A DNA stretch of 64,000 bases, taken from contig NZ_CP048030.1 of assembly GCF_010092425.1 (NCBI RefSeq), positions 2,243,501 through 2,307,500 of the forward strand. Reading direction: 5' to 3'. Each line of letters begins with the position of its first letter. The first letter of the stretch is position 1. Positions 15,782 through 23,544 of this stretch are shown here, piece by piece. The position numbers and the translations under genes were made by a program. The notes under the pieces were generated by a model. That model worked only from the letters and a program-made list of their open reading frames with translations. It had not been told where the DNA came from and did no database searches. Origin of the DNA: Sinimarinibacterium sp. NLF-5-8. GTDB lineage: Bacteria; Pseudomonadota; Gammaproteobacteria; Nevskiales; Nevskiaceae.

Positions 15782-16444
15782 CTACACGTCGCCCGCCGCG
15801 CCCGGCCGTGAGCCGAGCCCCGGTGTCTGCGCCAACGCGGCATCGGTGTGCGTTTCCAGCGGCAGGCCGACGCTGTTGAGCACGCCGGCAAGCATTTCGT
15901 AGTGGCCGATCAGCATGCCGATTTCGATCAGTTGCGGCGACGTGTAGTGTTCGGCGAGCCGCTGCCAGGTGGCGGCGGCGATTTCACGCGCGCGGTGCAG
16001 ATCGTCCGCTGCCTGCAGCAACGCGCTGCGGCGCGGCGTCCAGCCCGGCGCATCCGGTCCTTCAGCAATGCGCGCGATGTCCTGTGCAGACAATCCGGCA
16101 CGCAGGCCAATCTGCACGTGCTGACCCCATTCGTAGCGGCAACGGCAGTTCCAGCCCACGCGCAGGATCACCAGTTCGGCATCGCGCCGATCCAGCGTGC
16201 CGTAGGGCATCAGCCGCGACGCGAAGCGCAGCCACGGCCAGAACAGTCGACGCTGCCGCATCAGCAGCAGAAACACGTCCGGTACCACCGCGGTACCCGT
16301 CCGCTTGCGCCCCCATTGACCGGCCAGCACCAACAGCGTGCGCAGCGGCCAACCCAGCTGCGGCAATGTGAGCGGCACAATGCGCGGCACGTCGGTGCTG
16401 CGCCAACCGCCGGGCGGCGCCAGTTCGGGAGCGGAGCCGGTCAT
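15782..16444 (-). CDS. Carboxymuconolactone decarboxylase family protein
   Basis: 220 residues. The core (about 90-190) carries ELVILRVGWNCRCRYEWGQH, the AhpD/CMD family pattern with a conserved Glu and a His six residues after the YEW tyrosine. The AhpD-type CxxC pair is replaced by CRC, so peroxidase-reductase chemistry is doubtful. Such proteins recur in DUF1302/DUF1329 clusters, where the role is unknown. The start overlaps the stop of the DUF1329 gene by four bases (ATGA at 16441-16444), so translation is coupled. Confidence 0.82.
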   Translation of the reverse strand: MTGSAPELAPPGGWRSTDVPRIVPLTLPQLGWPLRTLLVLAGQWGRKRTGTAVVPDVFLLLMRQRRLFWPWLRFASRLMPYGTLDRRDAELVILRVGWNCRCRYEWGQHVQIGLRAGLSAQDIARIAEGPDAPGWTPRRSALLQAADDLHRAREIAAATWQRLAEHYTSPQLIEIGMLIGHYEMLAGVLNSVGLPLETHTDAALAQTPGLGSRPGAAGDV

Positions 16445-17814
16445 TGCTGCGCGTGCCGGATGACGTTGGCCGGATCGAAGTACGACAGCGGGAAATCACG
16501 GTCCATGGTCATTTCATCCTCATTGTTGAGCGCCATTGCCAGATAGCGGTTGGCCGTAAGGTCGTAGACCGTTTCCACCGCACTGCTGAACACCCGCGTA
16601 TCGTAGGCTTGGAACGCATGCGCTTCCTGCCAGCGCCAGAGATTGCCACGGTTGTCGTAGAGGTCAACAAGCACGATCTGCCAGGAATCCTCGTCGATGT
16701 AAAACACCCGCCGCGCATACAGATGCGAAGTGGTGGGCTTGACCTCGCCCTCGACGACCCAGACGCGGTGGCGCTCATAGCGCAGTACCTCGGGATTGAG
16801 GTGATTGCGATGCACGATGTCCTTGTATTTCAACTGATCGGAATGCGCCTTGTAGGCGTTGTATGGCACGAACATTTCACGCTTGCCGACAAGCTTCCAG
16901 GTGTAGCGGTCGGTGGCACCGTTGAAGACGTCGGTCTGGTCGTTGGTACGCAGGCCGTCGGCGGCCTGGCCGGGGTTGTCGTAGGCAACGCTGGGCGCGC
17001 GGCGCAGGCGACGCTGGCCGCCGTTGTAGGCCCAGACACGGCGCGCTTCCTTGACCTGATCCATGGTTTCGTGGATCAGGCCGATGGTGCCGGCCAGCCG
17101 CGCCGGGGCCATCGTCACCTGCAGGAAGTAGATGGCGACGTTGTTGATCGACTCCGGCGTGGCGTCCGGCAGGCTGTACTCGAAGCGCGCATCCTCACGC
17201 AGCTTGGCGGGCACGTAACTGCCGTTGGGCATCACCGGAATCTGCGTGTTCCAACGCCGGCCGCCGCTGCCGCGATAGCGCAGCTTGTGGTTCCACACCG
17301 GCTCCACGCCGCTTTTGGGGATCGGGAACGGAATGCCGATGGCGGCGCCGGCGATGCCTTCGCCGCCGCTGATCAGTTGCGCCTGTGCAGCGTTGCGCTT
17401 GGTGGCGGCGTCCACATACTCCGGCACCGCGACGCTGCGCCGCGTCGGATAGACATCAATGCGATAGCTTTGATGTTTCTCCAGCATCGCCAGCTGGCCA
17501 GCCGAAAGCTGGTCACGGTATTGCGCCATGTTCTGCGCGGTGATCGAGAACAATCGCGCATCGTCGGCATACGGATCGCAGTAGCGATGGCCCTTACCCT
17601 TGTAGCAGGGCGGCGGCGTGGTCAGCCCGCCATCCCACGCAGGAATGCTGCCATCGGCGTTGCCGGCTTTCTCGCCGCCCTGCGGTGTCAGCGTGGTGCC
17701 CAGACGCGCAACTTCTTCAGGCGAGACGGCGGCGTGCAGCGCGCCAATGGTCAGGCCCAGGCCTGCGTACAGTCCGGCACACAGGCCAAACAGATTTTTG
17801 AAGTGTGGATACAT
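16441..17814 (-). CDS. DUF1329 protein (LolB-like fold, exported)
   Basis: 457 residues from the ATG at 17814; the frame is open to 17913, but the signal peptide begins at MYPHFKNLFGLCAG with cleavage near GALHAA. The mature start EEVARLGTTLTPQGGEKAGN and the segment IPAWDGGLTTPP are hallmarks of DUF1329. Members are predicted periplasmic or outer-membrane LolB-like proteins that almost always pair with DUF1302, as here 31 bases upstream. They probably help hydrophobic substrates cross the outer membrane; this comes from genomic association, not direct proof. Confidence 0.9.
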   Translation of the reverse strand: MYPHFKNLFGLCAGLYAGLGLTIGALHAAVSPEEVARLGTTLTPQGGEKAGNADGSIPAWDGGLTTPPPCYKGKGHRYCDPYADDARLFSITAQNMAQYRDQLSAGQLAMLEKHQSYRIDVYPTRRSVAVPEYVDAATKRNAAQAQLISGGEGIAGAAIGIPFPIPKSGVEPVWNHKLRYRGSGGRRWNTQIPVMPNGSYVPAKLREDARFEYSLPDATPESINNVAIYFLQVTMAPARLAGTIGLIHETMDQVKEARRVWAYNGGQRRLRRAPSVAYDNPGQAADGLRTNDQTDVFNGATDRYTWKLVGKREMFVPYNAYKAHSDQLKYKDIVHRNHLNPEVLRYERHRVWVVEGEVKPTTSHLYARRVFYIDEDSWQIVLVDLYDNRGNLWRWQEAHAFQAYDTRVFSSAVETVYDLTANRYLAMALNNEDEMTMDRDFPLSYFDPANVIRHAQQ

Positions 17815-17845
17815 TGCACAAGTCCTTGATGAACGGCGGCGAGGC

Positions 17846-20044
17846 TCAGAACTGATAGCCAAGCCACAAGGTGAGATGGTCACGGTCGCTGAGGGCATCG
17901 CGCCCCTTCGCACCGGTATAGGCGGTGTAGCGCAGCTCGCCCAGCCATGTGGACTGGTAGTCGAAGCGCACGCCGGTGAGGATCTGCATGCGCCCTTCGA
18001 TGAAGTTCATGCCGATGCCCGGTGTTGAACCCTGCACGTCGTGGAACAACCCGGCGAGCAGTTCGATATTGGCGCCGAACAGCAGGTTGTCGTAACGCGC
18101 CAGTCCCACCGCGCGATAACCCCAGGAATATTCGGTACCGAAGCTCGCACGGTTCTGCGGCGCCGGGTTCTGGCGCAGTTCAGGATCGGAACGGTTGGTG
18201 GATGGATCGGCGGGATCGGTGCGCACGTCACGCGGGTTGATGCCGGCAACACCGTTGGCACCGCTGGTGATGTGCTGATCGGCCACCGCGCCCATCGCCA
18301 TGAACTGCAGTTCGGACAGATCCGGCATGTCCACCACGTGTGTCATCCCCAATTCAAGGATGGTGGTGATCTGGCTGGCACGCAGCAGGTTGGAGCCTCC
18401 GAACAGACGCACCAGCGTCAGCCCCGTCTGCCCCACTTTCATCCGCTCATAGCCACGGATGTACATGTTGGGCGTGACCGCCTGCTGGCGATAGTTGGTC
18501 TGCACGAAATCCGGTACTGCCGTACGGCGACCGGGCAATGTGGCAACAGCGAGGTTCAGATCATCGTCCGGAAACGCCGGCTGCAATGCTGCCAGCAGCA
18601 GGTCGATGGGATGGATCTGCGTCGGCAGGTTGTCGCGAAACACATATTCACCCGACAGCGCCCAATCGCCCACGGTGGTGTTGAACGATACGCCATACAT
18701 GCGGATGTCTTCCGGGTACTCGACGAATACCTTCGGCGTGTCCAGCGGCAGCGCCTCACGCTGGGCCGCCAGGTAAGGGCCGACCCCGGCCGCCGCAGGC
18801 AGCAGGTTGGTGGCGGGAATGCCACAGGCACTCAGCAGCCCCAGCACGTCGACAAGCACCCCATTGCTGCCGGACGGCACGCAGGTGGCATCGGCGGCGT
18901 ACACACTGACGCTGGGAATGCGCGCGTGATAATTGGCAAAGTAGACGGCGATCTCGGTGCCGCCGTTGAGGTTTTCAAAAAACGAGCGCAGCGCAAAACC
19001 GAACTGCCCGCCATTGGACGGCTCACGATCTGCCAGCCGGTGCAAGGTGCGGCTGGACGTGGAACCGAGCACGGCGGTGGGATCGTCCGGGTTGTCCACG
19101 GGTCGGTACAGCCCCAGCGGATCTTCCGGCGCCTTGCCAAAGGTCAGCATCGCGTAGGTGCCACCAGCACCGACGAAATCGGTGGACGAGAAAAAACTGC
19201 CGACCGGATCAATGGTGACAGGCTTCCACTCGTACTGCCAGAAGCCCTCGAGGTTCAGCCCGCGCATCACCTCAAGGTTGAACGAGAGCATGCCGGTGGG
19301 ATCGAACACTTCCTTAATATCCGATCCCGGCAGGCGCAGCAGCACGGCATTGGCGGCGTTGATCGCGGTGAGGCTGTTGAGCGCAAGAAAGGCACTCTCG
19401 CCCCAGTTCAGCACGTGGCTGCCGAGCTTCACCGACAGGTTGCGTTCGCCCAGCATGAAGTTGTGGCTGATGAAGTAATCGAGCATGTACAGATCGGAGC
19501 CGATGACCCTGCGTCCATCGCGCGAAAACGGCGAGGTTGAGGCTTGCAGCGTGGTGTCCGGGTGATGGTTGGTGAGGTTCTCGTACTGATGATCGAAAAA
19601 GTACATCGCCCGCGCGAAGACCAGCGTATCGCCAAAGCTTACCGACAGATCGGTGGTCAGCTTGGCCGTGGCGTTGACGATGTCGTGCTTGTCAAAGTTG
19701 AGGTTGCCGCTGTCGCCATTGACCGAAAATGCACCGGGCGCATCGACGTAGCGCAGGTTGGACGCACCGCCATTGCCGGTTTCGCAGGTATCGCCGCGAA
19801 AGCTCAGACTGCTCGCGCCATCCGGCGAGGTACGCTGGATGCAGATGCCGGGCGCCAGATTGGCCTTGCCAACTAGGGCGTCGCTGCGATCCTGCATGCG
19901 CATCGTCGCGCCAACCGTAAACAGGTTGACCATCCGCACGTCGGCGCCGCCGAGCTGGAAGTCCAGCGCCGTGGCGGGGACGGATGGCAGCATGATCACG
20001 CCGAGCGCCAGCAACAGCGTCCGTGTGGTTCGTGGAATCGGCAT
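17846..20044 (-). CDS. DUF1302 outer-membrane protein
   Basis: 732 residues from the ATG at 20044, which has a ribosome binding site (GAGGTA, 8 bases upstream); an ATG at 20062 is in frame but lacks one. A signal peptide (RTTRTLLLALGVIMLPSVPATA) is followed by LDFQLGGADVRM and long amphipathic beta-strand sequence ending in an aromatic residue (LWLGYQF), as in outer-membrane barrels. DUF1302 proteins are predicted barrels tied to uptake or processing of hydrophobic compounds together with DUF1329. The substrate is unknown. Confidence 0.9.
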   Translation of the reverse strand: MPIPRTTRTLLLALGVIMLPSVPATALDFQLGGADVRMVNLFTVGATMRMQDRSDALVGKANLAPGICIQRTSPDGASSLSFRGDTCETGNGGASNLRYVDAPGAFSVNGDSGNLNFDKHDIVNATAKLTTDLSVSFGDTLVFARAMYFFDHQYENLTNHHPDTTLQASTSPFSRDGRRVIGSDLYMLDYFISHNFMLGERNLSVKLGSHVLNWGESAFLALNSLTAINAANAVLLRLPGSDIKEVFDPTGMLSFNLEVMRGLNLEGFWQYEWKPVTIDPVGSFFSSTDFVGAGGTYAMLTFGKAPEDPLGLYRPVDNPDDPTAVLGSTSSRTLHRLADREPSNGGQFGFALRSFFENLNGGTEIAVYFANYHARIPSVSVYAADATCVPSGSNGVLVDVLGLLSACGIPATNLLPAAAGVGPYLAAQREALPLDTPKVFVEYPEDIRMYGVSFNTTVGDWALSGEYVFRDNLPTQIHPIDLLLAALQPAFPDDDLNLAVATLPGRRTAVPDFVQTNYRQQAVTPNMYIRGYERMKVGQTGLTLVRLFGGSNLLRASQITTILELGMTHVVDMPDLSELQFMAMGAVADQHITSGANGVAGINPRDVRTDPADPSTNRSDPELRQNPAPQNRASFGTEYSWGYRAVGLARYDNLLFGANIELLAGLFHDVQGSTPGIGMNFIEGRMQILTGVRFDYQSTWLGELRYTAYTGAKGRDALSDRDHLTLWLGYQF

Positions 20045-20054
20045 GGGAGTTACC

Positions 20055-20930
20055 TCAGGCACGGGGTTGGTGGTGGGGTTGGAGATTTGCAGCCTTGTGC
20101 AGGGTGTTGTTGAGCCGGCGCATCACCAGGGCGTAGAGCGGAGGGCACCAGCGCTGCAACCAGTGGCCGACACGGATGTCGGCGGAGGTGTAGACCAGAT
20201 AGCGGTTGCGATAGATGCCGCGCAGAATGGCGTGAGCCGCCTGCTCCGGAGTGATGGCACGGCTCTGGAAACGCTTGCGCATCTTTTCCATCTGCGGGTT
20301 ATCAGTGTCCACGCCCACCACTTCGATGGTTTTCACCAGCCCGGTATCGACGCCGCCGGGACACACCAGGCTGACGCCGATGCCATGGCGAGCCAGATCG
20401 AAGCGCAGCACCTCGGAAACACCGCGCAGGCCGAACTTGGCGGCGCTGTAGGGTGCATGCCACGGCAGGCCGAACAGTCCGGCGGCGGACGACACATTGA
20501 CCAGGCGCCCGCCGCGACCGGCCGCGATCATCGGTGGAATGAAGGTTTCGATGACGTGAATCGGCCCCATCAGGTTGATGTCCACGCAGCGCTGCCAGTG
20601 CTGGTGTTCGAGCCTGTCTACCGTGCCCCAGACGGAAATGCCGGCAATGTTCATCACCACATCGAGGCTGCCGTGGCGGGCATGGATGGCCTCACCAAAA
20701 CGGCGCACCGCGGCCAGATCGGCAATGTCAAAGGCTTCTGCCGCGGCCACGTTGCCCCCTTCATCGCGGATTTCGCTGGCGACCTGCGCCAGCGCCGCCG
20801 CGTTGACATCGGTGAGAAAGAGCACCGCGCCATCGCGCGCGGCAGCAATCGCGGTGGCGCGGCCGATGCCGCTGGCGGCACCCGTGACGAGGCATTTCTG
20901 GTTGTTGAGCGAGGCTATGGATGCAGGCAT
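20055..20930 (-). CDS. Short-chain dehydrogenase/reductase
   Basis: 291 residues. Classical SDR motifs: cofactor loop LVTGAASGIGRA (residues 15-26), an Asp at the end of strand 2 (FLTDVN) suggesting NAD rather than NADP, NIAG near 93, catalytic Ser in VNVSSAAGLFG and Tyr/Lys in PYSAAKFG, then CPGGVDTG. It oxidises or reduces an alcohol or ketone. The C-terminal 60 residues, with WLQRWCPPLYALVMRRL, suggest membrane association. It lies between the DUF1302 and hydrolase genes in the same orientation, so it probably acts on a product released by the esterases. Confidence 0.9.
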   Translation of the reverse strand: MPASIASLNNQKCLVTGAASGIGRATAIAAARDGAVLFLTDVNAAALAQVASEIRDEGGNVAAAEAFDIADLAAVRRFGEAIHARHGSLDVVMNIAGISVWGTVDRLEHQHWQRCVDINLMGPIHVIETFIPPMIAAGRGGRLVNVSSAAGLFGLPWHAPYSAAKFGLRGVSEVLRFDLARHGIGVSLVCPGGVDTGLVKTIEVVGVDTDNPQMEKMRKRFQSRAITPEQAAHAILRGIYRNRYLVYTSADIRVGHWLQRWCPPLYALVMRRLNNTLHKAANLQPHHQPRA

Positions 20931-20945
20931 GGGACGCGGGAACCT

Positions 20946-22685
20946 TCAGCAGGACGCGCCGATCGCGGCGCAGAGATCACTGCCGGGCAACACCGGCAGC
21001 AGCAGACGTGACGGCGTATCGCCGCCGAGGGACAAGGTGTTGAGAACGCCGGGCATCGGCAGGTTGTAGGTGGGCGCGCTGACCAGCGAGACACGCAGCC
21101 GGTGTCCGGCCTGGAAGCGATTGCCGATGGGCCAGAACTCCACTGCGTACTCGCGCATCTGTCCGGGTCGCGCGCGCGTCTTGGCACTGAAATCGGGATA
21201 CGGCTGCACCGGCTCGCCGTGCACGTCGTAACGGGTGCGCTCCGGAACGATGGCGGGGAAGCTGCTGCGCAACCGGCCCGCACCCACCGGATGCGCGGAA
21301 CCGTCCGGCCAGACATCCGACAGCACGGCATGAATGTCTGCCTCCGGCAGCGCCGACGAAAGATGCAGCACCAGACTTGCCGGCCCCACCACGTCGACAT
21401 CCTGCGTCAGCGGCGGAGTGGTGTATTGCAGGGATTGCGCGCCGGCGGTGAGCAACAAGGATGTCCAGCTTGCCAGTGAACCCAGAGCCGACACCGTTGC
21501 AGTGGTGTACGGATCGGTGCCGAGTCCGGAGGTCACGGCCAGATAATGCTGCTGCACCTGCGGCATGACTGGCGCTGGCGACAGGCGTGCCTCGTCATCC
21601 AGATACAGCGTCTGCCAGCGCGTGCCGGGAACCGGCCAGTCGTCCGCGCCGAGGTGTTCGACGGCACCGCCGATCTGTGCCGCGTAACCGCCAAGGCCAA
21701 TCAGCATCTGCACCCGTGGCTCACGGTCGATGCCGGTATCGCGATCCAGCAGAAAGCGGTCGAACCAGCGGCGGTATTCGACGAACGGCCCCGGTGTACC
21801 CGCCGGAAAGCCGTCGTGCGCGCCGAACAGGCGCAGATGCACCGGCACCCCCTGCTCGCGCAGCATCCGGTAACTTTCAAACGGCCCGCGCGATTCGACA
21901 TCGTAGAAGCCGGTGTTGGCCAGCACCGGAAAGCGGTTCGGTCCAGGCCGCTGAGTACGCGCCTGCCAGTAATCGTCCAGCGTCGGCTGCGTCAGCAGGT
22001 TCACGGCAATACCGAGCACACCCAGCGTGGCGATCACCGGATCGCCGAGTGTTGCCGGATCATCAAAGCGCGCCGGCAGGCTCTCCAGCGCCGGGCCGGT
22101 GACCCCCAGCCCCACGGCCAGCGCCGGAACGGCATTCGGAATACCACCGGGATAGAGCAGATCGCGGTACAGATCGCTGGTGCCAGCCATCAACGCCGCC
22201 GCCTCGACGCAGGGCAGTGGCAAGTGCAGGGCGTTATAAATGGCAATCGCGCTGGCCGAGAAGCCGTACAGACCAATGCGGCCATCGCTCCACGGTTGCG
22301 CGCACGCCCATTCAAGGAATTCGGCAACATCCTGTTGATCGCGTGGCCCCACTGCACTCCACTGGCCACTGCTTTCGCCGGTGCCGCGCGCGTGCACATA
22401 GACGCGGTTGTAGTCCGGCCCGAAGTCCGGCACCCCCACGCCGCCGTAAGGACTGAACTCGACAATCAATGGCCGAGGCCGCAGATCCCCGGCGCCACGG
22501 ACGATGGCATGCAGCGGCACGCCGTCGCTGGCGGTAAAGCGCACGACTTCGCGCACTTCAGCGCGCGCGGGCGCATCCTCGTCCACCGCACCCGGAACAG
22601 GGGTAGGTGCCGGATCGTTCTGACACGCAGCCAGCCACACGGCCAGAATTACCGCCATTGCCACACCGTGAATTTGTTTTGCCAT
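20946..22685 (-). CDS. CocE/NonD-family hydrolase (S15-like lipoprotein)
   Basis: 579 residues from the ATG at 22685; another ATG five codons upstream is possible. The lipoprotein signal is MAKQIHGVAMAVILAVWLAAC. The alpha/beta-hydrolase part has RPLIVEFSPYGG, a nucleophile elbow GLYGFSASAI, and FGAHDGFP with the probable acid, followed by a C-terminal jelly-roll domain (about 330-575) typical of X-Pro dipeptidyl-peptidase/CocE enzymes. It likely hydrolyses an ester or amide outside the inner membrane. It is the first gene of the minus-strand cluster and faces the TetR gene across a perfect operator palindrome. Confidence 0.85.
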   Translation of the reverse strand: MAKQIHGVAMAVILAVWLAACQNDPAPTPVPGAVDEDAPARAEVREVVRFTASDGVPLHAIVRGAGDLRPRPLIVEFSPYGGVGVPDFGPDYNRVYVHARGTGESSGQWSAVGPRDQQDVAEFLEWACAQPWSDGRIGLYGFSASAIAIYNALHLPLPCVEAAALMAGTSDLYRDLLYPGGIPNAVPALAVGLGVTGPALESLPARFDDPATLGDPVIATLGVLGIAVNLLTQPTLDDYWQARTQRPGPNRFPVLANTGFYDVESRGPFESYRMLREQGVPVHLRLFGAHDGFPAGTPGPFVEYRRWFDRFLLDRDTGIDREPRVQMLIGLGGYAAQIGGAVEHLGADDWPVPGTRWQTLYLDDEARLSPAPVMPQVQQHYLAVTSGLGTDPYTTATVSALGSLASWTSLLLTAGAQSLQYTTPPLTQDVDVVGPASLVLHLSSALPEADIHAVLSDVWPDGSAHPVGAGRLRSSFPAIVPERTRYDVHGEPVQPYPDFSAKTRARPGQMREYAVEFWPIGNRFQAGHRLRVSLVSAPTYNLPMPGVLNTLSLGGDTPSRLLLPVLPGSDLCAAIGASC

Positions 22686-22752
22686 CGCCTCTCGCCCCAT
22701 CCGGCAGGTGGTGTCAAACCCGCGCGCTCGCCATTCGACTATTATTAAACAA

Positions 22753-22770
22753 ACAGACCATTCGGTCTGT
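22753..22770. promoter_or_regulatory. Perfect palindrome, probable TetR operator
   Basis: ACAGACC-ATTC-GGTCTGT is an exact 7+7 inverted repeat in the 189-base gap between the divergent hydrolase and TetR genes. The spacing and the halves are like TetR-family sites of fatty-acid or xenobiotic regulators. A -10-like TATGAT (22777-22782) on the plus strand follows closely, so binding would block transcription of the repressor and probably also of the cluster. Confidence 0.8.
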
Positions 22771-22874
22771 AAGTGTTATGATGATCATGAAACCCAAGCA
22801 CTGTCAAGCCTTGGCAACGCGATGCGTTACCGCTGGCTGCGGCACACTATGACCTTTGCTACTCACGAATCCCG

Positions 22875-23528
22875 ATGCCCACTTCCCCCAAGCCCAAGAC
22901 CGCGCGCGCGCCGGCATCCGATGCCCGCCGCAGTCAGGCGGCGCGACGCTCCGCCACCCGCACCCGTATCCTCGACGCAACCCTGTACTGCCTGGCGACC
23001 TACGGCTACGCCGGTACCGGCGTGGCGCAGGTGGTCGCGCAAGCCCAGGTTTCGCGCGGCGCCTGGGCACATCATTTTCCGTCGATGGCGGTATTGATCC
23101 AGGAAGCCGCCCAGCATCTGATGACGCGCGTTTACGAGCGCCTCGCCGCGGTCTTGCGCGAGCTGGCGCAGACCGATGGCGATGCACATGGACTGATCCT
23201 CACCATCTGGCGCGAGTTCTTTGCCAGCGAAGTCAATGAGATCTATCTGGAGTTGCTGATCGCCAGCCGCCGCGAACCCGGCCTTGCCGAAAAACTGACG
23301 CACCTGTCGGCAAACCTGGAACGCAATCTCGACAGGGTGACCGCGCGCCGCTTCGAGTCGCTGCCGAACGCCGTGCTCGAACCGATCGAACTGCTGCTGC
23401 TCAGTCGCTGGGTTCTGCGCGGCATTGCGCTGGACGCACCATTGATGCCCGATGGCGAACTGGATCGCGCGCTGCGCGCGTGGTCACGGCTGATCGGCAG
23501 CCAGATAAAGCCCCACGCGCCGCAATGA
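22875..23528 (+). CDS. TetR-family repressor
   Basis: 217 residues. An Ala/Arg/Lys-rich N-terminal tail (about 1-25) precedes the TetR helix-turn-helix: TRILDATLYCLATYGYAGTG then VVAQAQVSRGAWAHHFPS. The ligand-binding C-terminal half is not specific. It is divergent from the CocE-DUF1302-DUF1329 cluster, with the palindrome at 22753-22770 between them, and is almost certainly its local regulator. The stop codon lies in the loop of a hairpin shared with tamB on the other strand. Confidence 0.92.
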   Translation: MPTSPKPKTARAPASDARRSQAARRSATRTRILDATLYCLATYGYAGTGVAQVVAQAQVSRGAWAHHFPSMAVLIQEAAQHLMTRVYERLAAVLRELAQTDGDAHGLILTIWREFFASEVNEIYLELLIASRREPGLAEKLTHLSANLERNLDRVTARRFESLPNAVLEPIELLLLSRWVLRGIALDAPLMPDGELDRALRAWSRLIGSQIKPHAPQ

Positions 23529-23538
23529 CGGCGCGTGG
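23513..23538. terminator. Convergent hairpin between tetR and tamB
   Basis: A 10-bp perfect stem (CCACGCGCCG / CGGCGCGTGG) with a 6-nt loop that contains the last bases of the tetR stop codon. There is no T-run on either side, so it is a terminator-like or barrier structure between convergent genes. Confidence 0.5.
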
Positions 23539-23544
23539 AGCGGC

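Noticed and set aside
16444-19540. Long plus-strand frames opposite the DUF1329 and DUF1302 genes
   Set aside because: The minus-strand proteins carry signal peptides and family motifs; the antisense products do not.
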